Shown here: positions 25,978-37,900 of the stretch, piece after piece
Numbering within the stretch: the first letter of the stretch is position 1
Layout of the letters: the number at the start of each line of letters is the position of its first letter
From: Allodiplogaster sudhausi
Lineage: Eukaryota; Nematoda; Chromadorea; Rhabditida; Diplogasteridae
Assembly (NCBI GenBank): GCA_945643635.1
Contig: CALZFC010000021.1
Location: 3,831,001 to 3,895,000 of the forward strand
DNA length: 64,000 nucleotides
Reading direction: 5' to 3'
Translations under genes and position numbers: made by a program
The notes under the pieces: model-generated
Databases searched by the model: none
Told to the model about the DNA's origin: nothing
What the model saw: only the letters and a program-made list of their open reading frames with translations

Positions 25978-27285
25978 TATATTCATCCATGGGTGGCAGC
26001 ATTATGTATTCTTAGAAGAGACTTAAAACATGAAGCGTTTCGAGCTGCTAGGATATGTGGCGGAAGGCTATTCCATCTACTTAATATACGATATGGAAAT
26101 GAGTTCCTATGTTGTTCTTTACTAAATAGGGGGCACACTAGAGCATGACTTGCTTGCCTTTGTCTAGTCATGTAGGAAGATGGTGGGGGAATAATACCAA
26201 GGCTGAGGAGAAAGTCTTGAGAGGTAGAAAAGAGTTTAAATAAATGAGTAAGATCTGTTAGGTCTCTTCGATCCTCAAGCGTCTCTAGTTGGAGAAGCTG
26301 GAGTCGCTCGGGGTAGCTGAGATCAAGACCGGCGCGGCGGCAGACGCTTCTCGTGAACTTGCGCTGGATGCCTTCAACAAGATTTATCCATTTATGCTCC
26401 TTTGGCTGCCATACAACTGATGCGTACTCTAAGATAGGGCGAATGTAAGAAATAAACGTTCTTTTGTAAAGTTGGATATTTTTCGACTTAAATGAACGCA
26501 TAATGTATCCGCACCTTGCGGTTGCTTTGGAACAGATCGTTTGTATATGCTCATCGAAATGAAGCTTACTATTATAGAAAACGCCAAGATCACGCACTAA
26601 ATCGGAAACGGGAAGGGTAACCGAGCCTAGTTTAAAAGAAACAGCAGGATGATTACGTCCCATGTGAACTACTACCGTTTTAGAGGTAGAAATGGAAAGG
26701 CCATTGGCAATGGACCAATCACTGATGCGATCGAGAGCAAGTTGGAGAAGAGAAGTATCATTGACGGTGGACAACTTTACATCATCAGCAAACATTGAAA
26801 CGGAACAGCCAGGAGGCACACATTCAGGCAGATCGTTAATGTATAGCAAGAATAGAAGAGGGCCGAGACAGCTACCTTGAGGAACACCGGATGGAGTGGA
26901 ATAAGGATCAGAGTTGGACGAAGATACGCGCACAAATTGAGTTCTATTGCAGAGAAAGTATTTAAGAAAACGGAGAAGGCAACCTTTAATACCGTAACTT
27001 TCGATTTTTAAGAACAGGAGATGAATGGGGACCAGGTCGAATGCTTTGGTGAAATCAATGAGAGAGATGCTAATGTAGTGGTTCTTGTCCAGAGCAGAAT
27101 GATAAGAACAGAGAGATTTGAGAAGAGCAAGCTCGCATGAATGGCGGGGACGAAAGCCGAATTGGAACGGACTTAACAAGTTGTTGGTTTCAAGATGATC
27201 CATTATTGCACGCGACAGGATTCTTTCCATTACTTTAGCGGTTGAAGATATTAGGCTAATTGGCCTATAATTAGCGGGGGCCTAT
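25978..27285 (-). mobile_element. 5'-truncated non-LTR retrotransposon
   Basis: The insert consists of the 3' portion of a LINE-type second ORF. On its 5' side (higher coordinates) the frame is cut at about 27285, where it meets CT-rich genomic sequence with an in-frame stop. 5' truncation is the usual outcome of target-primed reverse transcription. After the stop only a few bases of AT-rich tail remain, with no long poly(A), and I could not fix a target-site duplication. Confidence 0.8.
25983..27281 (-). CDS. Reverse transcriptase fragment (Jockey/CR1-like LINE ORF2)
   Basis: An uninterrupted frame of about 430 codons starts inside the fingers (PANYRPISLISSTAKVMERI). Motif A is SLIDFTKAFD, motif B GVPQGSCLGPLLFLLYINDL and motif C FADD, the catalytic aspartates. 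These are followed by a VRDLGVFYNSKL thumb-proximal stretch and IRPILEYASVVW. The end (RWNSLPPHILAARNASCFKS) is typical of LINE ORF2 C-termini. The enzyme copies its RNA at a nicked target. The upstream endonuclease domain and any ORF1 are missing, so the copy cannot move on its own. The frame has no stop or frameshift, which points to a recent insertion. Confidence 0.9.
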   Translation of the reverse strand, partial: APANYRPISLISSTAKVMERILSRAIMDHLETNNLLSPFQFGFRPRHSCELALLKSLCSYHSALDKNHYISISLIDFTKAFDLVPIHLLFLKIESYGIKGCLLRFLKYFLCNRTQFVRVSSSNSDPYSTPSGVPQGSCLGPLLFLLYINDLPECVPPGCSVSMFADDVKLSTVNDTSLLQLALDRISDWSIANGLSISTSKTVVVHMGRNHPAVSFKLGSVTLPVSDLVRDLGVFYNSKLHFDEHIQTICSKATARCGYIMRSFKSKNIQLYKRTFISYIRPILEYASVVWQPKEHKWINLVEGIQRKFTRSVCRRAGLDLSYPERLQLLQLETLEDRRDLTDLTHLFKLFSTSQDFLLSLGIIPPPSSYMTRQRQASHALVCPLFSKEQHRNSFPYRILSRWNSLPPHILAARNASCFKSLLRIHNAATHG

Positions 27286-27420
27286 AACTCTGATTCGATC
27301 TCCCTCTCCCTCTCTCTCACTCCCTCTCTTTCACTCTCACTCCCTCTCCCTCTCTCCACTCCCTCTCCACTCTCTCGCTGTTTCTCTCACTCTCTCGTTG
27401 CCTCTCTCACTCTCTCGCAG

Positions 27421-30400
27421 CCTTATCCATCGACAGATCTCTGTGGCCGTTCCCCATGGTGTCCCGTCCTGCCATCTTCGTCCATGTCTTCTCGGATGCG
27501 CCCGACGACTGGCCCCGCCTCAAGGCAACCCGTCAGTTTGCTTCACACATACCTACATTTATTTCTTGGAATTGGGGATTTTAATTCAGTATATACTTAA
27601 ACCTTACGGTGAAACTACTAAATGTGTTTTGTATTCTCGATCTATTTGCAGTGTCGGTGATCCAGGAGATAGTCTCGATGGAGATGGTGCACTTCGCTCG
27701 CAAGCGTGGCTGTGCCGTGGCCGCGCCCGCCGAGGCGCTCCATCGCTTCAACTTTGTGCCTCTTCCAGTATGTTTCTTGTTTCGGAAAGAAAAAAAAATT
27801 TGTTTATACTAATACTAGGCAAAAAATATATATTTTTAGCCTACAAATACTATAAACCATGAGCAGACCACAGCATAAGATAATAAACTATGTACATCTC
27901 TACTGCTTTCTTCTAGCTGCGGCCGCTCTCCGAACTGCGCCGCCACACAAAAACAGGAGAATCGACACAGAGCGCTGCTCAACGGCTTATTAAGCAGTTC
28001 GTTGTGCCCTTGTTTGTGTTTAATTGGAATATTTCGATCCTGTCACTTTGGGTGAGCCTGCAGTAGATTCTGTGTAGACGACAATTATCAGTTCCAGCTT
28101 GAACTGCAACGCAGCAAAGAGTGGCGAAGTTATCATCCTCTACTCTGCTTTACTTTTTTTTTTACACAAGTTGACATATAGATCAGGAGAGAGAATGGAG
28201 CAGAGGAGAGCGTGGAGAGAGATTGGGAGAGAGATTAGACGAGATTAGCCAGGCATTAATTACAAGCTGAAGACCTGGAGAGAATGGCTGACAGCAGGTT
28301 TCTCTTTTGTGCTTTCGGCTCCCTTATCAGGAAGTGCAGACAGGCCAACTGGCGTTGCGTAGTAGTTCAAAGTCCTCTATATTTTCTCGGTGTCCTTGCT
28401 CGAAAGCGTGTTGTCAGCACTCTGATTGTGAGACTATTCGTCATCAGACTCATTTTTCGTTGCTCACCTTACAATGCGGCATGAATAATTTTTTTTTCAA
28501 AAATCAGTATTTTCATTAGGTAAATCAGTGTTGGCTGAGGGCTTATACGTAGATATCCGTTTTGTGTTCACTTAAAATGTGAGTGACATGGCGTAAGTAT
28601 TAAATTTGATTCAATTTGTTGGGAGTCGTCGGTCGTGGGAGGCGGAGGAGGGCAGCCGGTCGAGTTGTCCGAAGCACACTCTGGCCATCTCATTCTCGTG
28701 GCAGATCCGGATGGAGATGACGTCAGCAGAGACGAAAGCTCATGCTACAATGTGGTATGTGATTGAGAGAAAGTAAAGAACCAGGCCATTTATCGTGTCT
28801 TTTAATTTTTCGATTTAATTGTTAATTTTAAATATTCCCCAGTTAGTCATTTCCTATAGAATAGAAAAATGTCAAAGCGCTAATTTGACAATTTTTCTAT
28901 CTTTAGACATGGACCGTGAGAGAAGCGAAAACGTGCGAAATTTTAGTTTGCAGTGTGTTATCCGCATATATGTATGTACATACATATGTATGTACATATA
29001 TACAGTACTGCCCAAAAGGTTCTCACATTTTGGTTTTTCATGCATATTTTCTTCAAAGTAGAAGAAAGCTTATGAAATTTTCAAAGTTGCTTCTTTACAT
29101 TGGCCACGTCCGCTAAAAGTGGGATGGCCTTTTTCTTTAAAAAATGCGCTACGTGCCGAAGAAATTACTTTTCGTTATAATTCGTATCCAATTATGTAAA
29201 TTTATGTGATAATCTACCACGGTTGTTGATCTAGCGCATAATTCGAATGCTTTGGAACTCTCGGAAAATTTAGTGGAGAATCGGAGAAGTTGAGAAAAGG
29301 CATGTGGAACAGCCGAAAGTTGTCCAATCTTGGCATCATTTTCTGAATGTGTTCGTCTACGTCAATGAAGGTTCCTTTTTCATGACCACTCTGTCAGATT
29401 GCGCATTGCATTTGGGCAAACGAGAGGTTTTTTCTCTCCCGTGAGTTACCTGCAATTATCTTCTCTTTCTACTGTTCGCAAACTCAATGTCATATGTGGT
29501 GGATTGGTCATTAAATACGCAACGGAATAAATGAGATATCGTTTGCTTTGTAGAAAGCTAGAGTGGCTTTCCTGAAAGTATTCGTTATGCGACAATGAAA
29601 TAGCCTAGATTATTTGGCTCGCGATGGAGGAATAATATTTTGCAAGAAGGGAAGTGACTATAACACAATGTGACACGTACACAATTTAGGGAACCATCGC
29701 AGTGTGTACGTCCAGTGACTACAGCAGCCTCCCAGCGAGTGTAGAGGAGCTGCGGGAGGCACTGCTCTACGACGACGAGTAAGAGAGAGAGAGAGGGAAG
29801 AGAGAAACAGAGAAAAGGAGAGAGAGGGAGGGAAGACTGAAGAGGAGAGAGGAAGTGGAGAAAGAGAGGAAGGAAAGAGGGAGGGAAGGAGAGAAAAGAT
29901 GAAAGGAGAGAGAGAGAAGGAGAGAAAGGAAGGAACGGAGAGAAAGAGGGCAGAGAAGTAAAGTGACCATTCTGCTATGTATGTACATACATATTTCTAA
30001 TATGCAGCAAGGCTCGCGTCTTCGGCTTCGAGATTGGCATTATCATGCACGAGCTTCTGCATCTGGTGAGGAAGAGAGGCAAAGAGAGAGAGGGAGAGAG
30101 AGTCGGCTCTATTCTAGTGTAGGCGTCCGACGAATTATAGGCGTCTCATGGAAAATAAAGGCGTCCCATTGAAAATTAGGCGTCCCTAATATTTATAGGC
30201 GTCCGAAGCATTTAAAGGCGTCCCATCGGAAAAATAGACGTCCCAAATATTTAAAGGGGTCCTATAAATTTATGGTGTCGAAATGCCCCAACGAACTCCA
30301 TGGCCGCCATTTTAAAGTCCTGGGAACAACACTACAAGCAAACCATGTCTGAGAAGGACGAGGAGACCGAGACACTCCGAGCCAGCTTGGGAGACTGATG

Positions 30401-32911
30401 GCAAAGAAAGCCTTTCAGAGAGGTTCAACGGAGAGCTAGGGCTTCGGAGATCACGCGTACGGTCGGATTGCGTATATGCCTCTAACATAAGATCACTGAC
30501 AGAATGACCTCTCGCCCACTCCTCACGGTTACATCACGCTACCACAAGCGCCAGCCAAACCAGCCGCACCACTGAAAGTTCCATACAAGCCATGGCAGGC
30601 TCATATCCAATAGGTTACCAACGAATATTAAATGCTGAAGCTTCTGCAAGCAGCTGTGTTTCACGCCGAAGCGCCAACTGCCCGAGCAACCAGGAAGTAA
30701 GTGTGAGGAGAAGGGAGAACGAAAAACAGAGAACGGGAAGCACTGAATTTTCTTTCCAGTAGATCCACTCTCCCTAGCCATCTCAGTTTGCGAGGCCCAA
30801 GCGGCCAAGAAACTGTTCCTCTTTTTCCTGAAAGAAGACAGAGAGCGAGAAAGGGAGACAATGAACGAAATTATGGCTGGCGTGGGAATGTAATTACAAT
30901 GTAAAAGTGGACTTCCGAAGTACGGAGGACTCCTGACGATAGGACAGCGTCTGAGACAACTGGATTGCATATTTGAAGGAAACGCAAAAAATGCTTACAA
31001 CTTCCTGCCCCAACTCCCTCTCTCACCCCGACCGATTCACCGTCATTGCTGAGAGAGTCACCGCAGCCGTCGTCGCACACCTCGACAAGAAACGACGCCT
31101 TGGGCATCTCGTTGGCCTAGCAGAATTCCCTTCTTCTTTCTGGCGCGGTTTAACGATTCAACCACCTGACTGAGTGCCCACTCAACATCGACTCCTTTCC
31201 CAGTTTCATTCGTCCTCTGCTGCCCACTCTCCAATGCCGCCCTCGCACCGGCCGTGGAGCGCACCATTGAATCGGAGCCACTCGACGATTTCGACGAGAG
31301 GACATCATCCCCACTCTCGTGTCCATCCTCCAGTGCTCGAAGAACGAAGCTCTCCCCCGTCATTCCCCAACTAGCCGAGCTAACTGCTTACATCTGCGGA
31401 CGCCGACGACAATTTTCGGATCAGATGGAAGAGCTCTTCCTCTCACTTGTAAAAGAAAGTAGTTACTTTCCGCTCATTATCACTACACCTCATTCGATCA
31501 GCAGAGGCCTTCTCCGAAAACATATTCTAATTCATAATTCATTTTCTGTCAGGCCACAAACTTCAAGGGCCAGGAAATTCGGGCGGGCCGGCCGAAACCT
31601 TGGGTCCTACTGGTCCAGTCGATCCAAAATTTTTGGACCATTTACTATCTCTGCTCGGGAGTACTCTTTTCTCCTCAAAGTGCATCGACAAGAAAAAGAG
31701 AAAAAAAAGTGTTCGGGACGCCTTAAATTTTATGGGACGCCATTTTTGCCATGGGACGCCTATAAATCGGTCGGAAGCCTATAATTTCATGGGACGCCGA
31801 ATTTTTTCATGGGACGCCCATAATTCGACGGGACGCCTTTATTTTGCATGGGGCACCTATTATTCGATGGGACGTCTACACTAGAATAGAGCCAGGGAGT
31901 CTTCGATAGGGACTAGGAGAGAGGGAGGGTGGGAGAACGAGACTGTTCATGTAGTTTTAGAGACAATGATTTCTCCGCTAAATTTCCTCTCTTCTTTCGT
32001 CATTATATAGCATGAATTCCTCGACTGTAAAGAAAGAAAAGGAATAAAGGTTGTATTATGCTCTGTGCAGTGCATGCTGCCGCATGCGCCCTTCGGAGTG
32101 ATGTCCGGGGCCGACGAGCTCAAATTATACAGGTTTCAATTCAACATTCCTTTTTTCTCCTATTTGTTGCTTTTTTCACTCTGAAATTGGAATGTTGGGT
32201 CAGATATTTTTTGCGCAAAAAAGATTATCTCTCTTTATTTTGGCCACTCTAGTTACTTCGTCGAGAACGCAATCCCAAGAAGTCCGAACTTCAGCGAGGT
32301 CGACCACATTCTTCTTTCACACTCCAAGTTCATCAACATGCACGACGCTGACTGTTTGTCTTCAAAAAAACATTCACAATTCTCTCAGCTTTGATCGACC
32401 ATCACCAATTACTCGAGATGCACAAATCTTATGCATTTATTGTATGAACACAAATCTTATGTACTTATTATATATGAAACTGGAAAATTAAACTCGAAAG
32501 GGGAAAAGTACTACGCTGTCTCAGACAACGAGAAGCTGTTCGCGTGCCGTACCGGGCCTGAGCAGTTGCGGGCGAATGAGCTATGCGAACACGTCATTGT
32601 GCTCCACGGGTTAGCCAGCGTTTTCACTATGTGTGAAGTTGTTTGGTAAATTTTTATATTCAACATAATAATTGGAATTGGCTACATATATGTAGGTGGT
32701 ATTTATCTCGAATTGTTCTCCCCGATTAAGTAGCGCCCCTAATTTGAGTGGCCGCGTGGTGCTATTCCGCTCATGGCCTCCGCACGAGACGGAGCGCACT
32801 TTCCACGCCAAGGACGGCAACGTCGTAATCTTCGTGTCTTACCACTCCACGGTGCGTGCCGTCCTGTCCGACTCGGCCGCCCGTCGCAACTCCGCGTCCG
32901 GCATCCTTTAA
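27421..32911 (+). CDS. Probable metzincin-type zinc metalloprotease
   Basis: Exons in phase: 27421-27531, 27652-27767, 27917-28051, 28626-28754, 29690-29778, 30008-30065, 32071-32132, 32253-32353, 32501-32609, 32749-32911, stop at 32909. About 360 residues are recovered. Spliced exons 6 and 7 read HELLHLCMLPHAPFGVMSG. This has HExxH (codons 30048-30062), a third His six residues later (32083-32085) and a following Met (32101) in the place of a Met-turn. That is the metzincin layout, although the usual Gly before the third ligand is Met here. The surrounding order loosely recalls the fungal and nematode YIL108W-like putative peptidases, but I cannot confirm the family. No signal peptide was found. 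The first exon follows a CT-rich acceptor and the true start is probably upstream. Gene structure is secure; the activity is inferred. Confidence 0.75.
29002..29060. mobile_element. Possible solo Tc1/mariner-type end
   Basis: The sequence TACAGTACTGCCCAAAAGG follows a TACATA-type microsatellite. It has the TA-CAGT start common to Tc1/mariner terminal repeats. I found no matching inverted end in the following kilobase, so this is either a broken element or chance. Confidence 0.25.
30105..31893. mobile_element. 1.8-kb terminal-inverted-repeat element with subterminal arrays
   Basis: The ends GGCTCTATTCTAGTGTAG and its reverse complement match over 23 of 24 bases. Inside each end lies an array of about eight or nine copies of a 20-bp-spaced motif: AGGCGTCC at 30120-30265 and GGGACGCC in mirror orientation at 31715-31878. 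The flanks AGAGAGTC (30097-30104) and AGGGAGTC (31894-31901) differ at one base and may be an 8-bp target duplication. Subterminal motif arrays usually bind a transposase. The interior (30270-31700) has short open frames but no recognisable transposase. The element sits 39 bp inside an intron of the zinc-protease gene. Confidence 0.85.
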
Positions 32912-34956
32912 GCGCTGGACAATCAAGGAGGTTCCTAGAAAGACAAATCAATGATTACGGCTTATTTTTGATGTTCTAACTTCTCCCAGTTTAATCGAGC
33001 GAATTTCTTACAATTGGGCTCCTTTATTTTCAAGTTTTCATCAACGATACTATGTATGGATAGTAATTTGCTACGCCCTGGTCACATTAGCCATTTTGAA
33101 TTAACTCGATTTGTTACCAGTATCATCTACATACATAGTTCATGAACGCTATTCAGTCTATGCTGAAACTATTTTTGAGCGTCTAATTGACCGCTCATTT
33201 TCTTATCTGAGCAATCGTTTCGACTTGAGTGTTCGGCAAATAGCTTAATCCTTAACATCGTGCATATTCCTACGATCCTGGATGTTCATAAGGGTTAGTC
33301 GATTTAGCTTCATCCCTCATATTTCTGTTCGGGATACCCGTACAGGGGACATTCATTTTGTTCTAAACGGTTTCAAATATTTATTGTTAAATTTAACTCT
33401 TGCGGTATTTCGATAACTTTGTTATAGTCTCGTTAGTGATCATATGCCATTCTTGATTTGGCATCTTACTATTATGGTTTCATGGCACTTGTCACAAAGC
33501 TATGTTGCTGTGATCATTTCACTATCCGTGTCACCATCAGTCTTCTCCAGCAGAGTAATGCTAGCAAGAGAGGTAAATTTTCACTGTTTGTCATAAGAAA
33601 ACACTGGAAAAGGGCAGGACTGATCAGCGACAGAGACTCGTTAGCAATTGTTAAAGAGTGGCAGGGCTACAAATGGAGACAGCGATCAATTGGCAGGCAG
33701 TACGGAGAAAAATGGGGTCGGGGGGGGGGGGGGGGTCGACGAATGAAGATGTAGTGTGGAGTGTCAAGTGGAATATCGTGATTTAGGACTTAAAGACAAC
33801 AGAATCGAAAAGAGTCACACGATTCATGAATTTGGAGCACACAGAGCTAGAGAATTGAAGAAGACTCAACAGACGAAACACTCTCCTCCTCGGACGGCTT
33901 GCGAGGATATGCGTGACTGCTTCGCCTGTATGATGAATCGGTGATCCTGGGATGGCGCGAATTCTTCATTTGCCAACTCCTCATATCTAACTCGTTTGTC
34001 GATAGCGCTGTTTCAGTAATTCGATGGGGAAGCACAACGAAGAAATAAGAAAAGTATGCACACAATTTTGGATTATGTATTTAACGGAAGGTTCTACTGA
34101 AAAAAGTTGTTCAGGCGGGAACAAGTGAGACAAAAGAAGGAACTCGATGAAAAGCTTCTCATTTATCTGACAAGTTGAGCTCTGAATATTTCGTTGGTAA
34201 AGAATAGCGTGCTCCGTGGAACAAAGATGCACACGCACACTTAGAACCACCCACTCAGCACACGCAGCTCATGATGCAATCAACAATCTGCAAGCTAGTC
34301 CAACTTTAGTCCGACTTGGTCAGTCTACGATGACAGAGTGCCAAGAGCAAGTAGGTAAACATGTATGTTGTATCAGTGATATTTAAATCTAGTATACCGA
34401 AATGTGGAGTGGAGAGTAGTGATGATATGACAGGATATGGTTCAACGGCGCGCTAGGTTGTTTGCACACTTTATCTAGACGGCTTGCTGCCTTGTGACGT
34501 AAGAAATTGCGGCTAAGCGAAAGAAAAAGGGGGAATGGAACTTCTTTTAGCAAGGCTCTAACAATAACACATTCTGTTTTTTATAACAAAGAGGAAAACA
34601 TATTAAACAGAAACAAAAGAGAAAAACGTAGGCAATGATAAGCAATGGAATCGGATCGTAGCTTCCAGGCAGGCACACTTTGATGCAGAATCAGGAGAGA
34701 AAGCAGAGTGGCAGGCAATCAACGGAAAGCAGGCAAACCGAGAGAGAGCAAGAAAAAAGGAAAGCATTTGTATTCTTGTCAGCACTGAAACGGGAATCAC
34801 ATGGTTGGCAGAGGATAGTGATGACTACAACTGGTGAGTGAGCAGGCAGAAGGCAGTACGGAAGCAGGCAGTCTTGTGGGTGAAGATAAAAGAGAAGAGA
34901 GGATTGAGCAAGGAAACGGCTGCGGCTGTCCAGAAAGAAGGAAACCATGTTCTTCT
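32912..34956. other. Intergenic between convergent genes
   Basis: This is the 3' flank of the zinc-protease gene (+) and of the filament gene (-). I see no gene. A 14-base G run lies at 33720-33735. The purine-rich frames are not convincing. Confidence 0.6.
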
Positions 34957-37900
34957 TTACGTGTGGCTCGAACGCTGGATGTGCGTGGCGCGTTCCTGCA
35001 AAGGGATGAGGAATTTGTACATTCATAGATGCATTATATATCTGGAACATTTTCACGGCTGTAATGTCACTCAGTTATGTGTTTCTATAAAACTGCACTA
35101 CTATTGTTTGTGTAAAACTCTTCTAGTAAACAGAAGTGAGAGCACACCTCTCCGGACGCGTTGTAGAGGATGGTGTGGACATTGCTGCCAGTGCCGAAGG
35201 AGTCATCCAAGTCGTGCACGAGCACATCCGGCGGAGACGCGATGCCGTGGCCGTGCGCGAAGATCTGAGGAAGAGTCTCCGCCTTGACTAGCTCCCTCTT
35301 TCGTATTTCCCCTTTCTTTCACATACTTCACAAGCATCGAACTACTTCTTCACCTGTCTCTTTCAGTTCTAGAATGATTTTGGCGACCAGCTTCCAGCTT
35401 ATCAAGGGTGATACTTCAGTTAACCTTGACGTTCTTGCCGGGCCGAAGGACAAAGTCGCGCGGGAACGTGAAGACAACCTCCCGTTTGCCATCGATCTTC
35501 CGTTTGAGCTTCCAGTCTCCGATCGGCTCCTCCTTCGAGCGATGCGTGTTCTCCAGCACGATGAAGGCGCCGTCCGGCGATGTCTCCTGCCAAAGACATT
35601 CATTGACCGAGTCACGTAAACAATATTGTTACTCCGGAAGGAGCAATGCAAAGCCAGAAGACTTACGTGAATGGAGACATTTCCCTTCGCCGACCGCTGG
35701 AAGGAGGTGCGGCTCGCGGTCTCTCCCTTGATGACGCGCATACTCTCTGAATGCGTGTATTTATTTCTAAGAAAATTAGGACATTTACAAAAGTTTAAAA
35801 ATATATTCACTTTCAGAATTAATAGTTAGGAGTATTGGACATGGCAAATACTATACAACGAATAGCTGACCAATCTCTTCTCCTTGTGAGATGCCATGCG
35901 TCTTGACGACCTGCTCTACAAGCTGGCGAAGGCCGGCGCGATTCTCTTCTCCCTCCAGCATCTTACGGTAGATGGCGATCTCAGCGTCCAGTGTCTGGAG
36001 AAAGCGGAAGGTTCCGTAACAACTTATTGTTAGAACGCATAAACCTAGCTGAGGTTGAATAATGGTGCGACCGTATACCTGCTTGGTGTCCAGCAGCATC
36101 TGCAGCTCGACCATGAGAGCCTGGCACTCCTCGCGCATCTTGCGGATCTGGGCGTCGCGATCGTTGAGCGCCGCCTCGTATGACCTGCGCAGAGTCACAA
36201 TCACGCATAGCATTTTGGTACGATTTTTTCTTCTTAAAAAGATGCACTATACCTCTGATCATCTTCGAGTTGGTAGTTCAGCTCCTGAGTCTGCTTCTCG
36301 AGGAGAGCATTCTGCAAAACAGCTCACATTAGCAAATGCCAAGCTTGAGTACGGAAAAAGTTCAGGAAAAACTATGTATGTATATCGTAGTTGCCCGAAA
36401 ACATTTCTTCGTTAATATACTTATGTAAGTACTGACACGGCCTTCGAGGTCAGCAAGCTTTCCGCGAAGCTCAGAGAGCTGCGTGCGTAGACGTTTCACC
36501 TGAAACTTTGATATATGCATATATATTTTTGGGCATTGAAAATGAGTGGTGACATTCTACAATTTCGAATTGAACCACTCGACGAACCTCCTCCTTCTGG
36601 TAGGCCTGGTCAAGGTGCTGGCGTGTCGACTGCGTCTGGATCTCCTGCACCTTCAGCTTGTACCACGACTCAATGTCGGTGCGGTTGACATTTGTGATCT
36701 GGAAAGAAAGCAGGACATGTTACGGATTTTTGTATGATAATCATATACTCACAAAACCAATTATGTCCTATGCAGAATGGAAACTGTTGGGAATGAAATG
36801 AGAGACAAGAAGGAGAAAGAGCGAATAGCGTGCTTGCCTGGTCGTATTCCTGGCGAATGTCGCGAATCGCCGAGGCAAGCTCGTTCTTGAAGAACTCGCG
36901 ATTCTCAGGTGTCGTGTCACGCGACGCGAGTGCTTGTAGATCACTAAAGATGAACAGAACTCACTAACTCATTTCACTCATGCATGAGCTGCGACTCCAC
37001 TTTATTCAACCAAGATTAATATTATTATTGTACACGCATAATTCTAATCCCATTTGAACGGGTACGCTCGGCAGGAATTCTAACCGGATCTCCTGTTCGT
37101 GCACGCGTCGAATGAAGTCGATCTCTTCGAGGAGCGTCTGCACCTGGTTCTGGTGGTCGATCCTGTTCAGCGTTTCCTGGTCCAGGTCCTGAGCAAAGCA
37201 GAAATGTCTGCGAAACATTCTGATGTGTTTCACGTGTAGCTGACATAAATCTGTTGTTCTCACATATTTTACATTAACTCGTTTTACACTTCAAAATATC
37301 TTACGTTGCGGGCGCGTTGGAGTTCGCCGATGAGACGGTGGTTGTCCTTCTTGATGCGAGTCACGTCCTCCTCGAGGTGCGCAATCTTGCGCTTGAGCAT
37401 GTTAATCTGACAGAGAGCGATCGATAGAGAGATCCCAATCTATAGGTAATAAATATAGCTTTATAACGGAGCAGACCTCTGCCTCGAGCTTGGAGAGGAG
37501 CTCGAGGATCTCGTCGATGCGCGTGCGATCGGCCTCGCGATTACGAAGAGCCTCCTCGTACCTGTTAAAATGTATACACTTTATAGCAACAATAAATCAA
37601 TTTGACCCGACATTTTGCCATTTTTACACGCCATCAGTCACCAGTTGATCTCTTCAAACGCTGCCTATCTGTGATCTCTCCCTCTCTTTCCCTTTCTTTT
37701 CTTCTCTTACTTCCGCCGATACTCCGCCAAGTCGTCCATGAGCCGTCTGATCTGCTGCTCGAGCTCGTCTCGCTGCTTGGTGGTGTCATCGATGAGACGG
37801 CGTGCCTCGCTCAGCTCGCTCTCGTACATCGTACGCATGCTGCTCGTGTCCTGGAGACAGCGGGTATTAGAATACAAAAAAAACTATACGACGAAGAAGG

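Noticed and set aside
35328..35810. 160-codon minus-strand frame over the filament tail
   Set aside because: It is an out-of-frame shadow of the lamin-like tail exons of the ifb-1-like gene.
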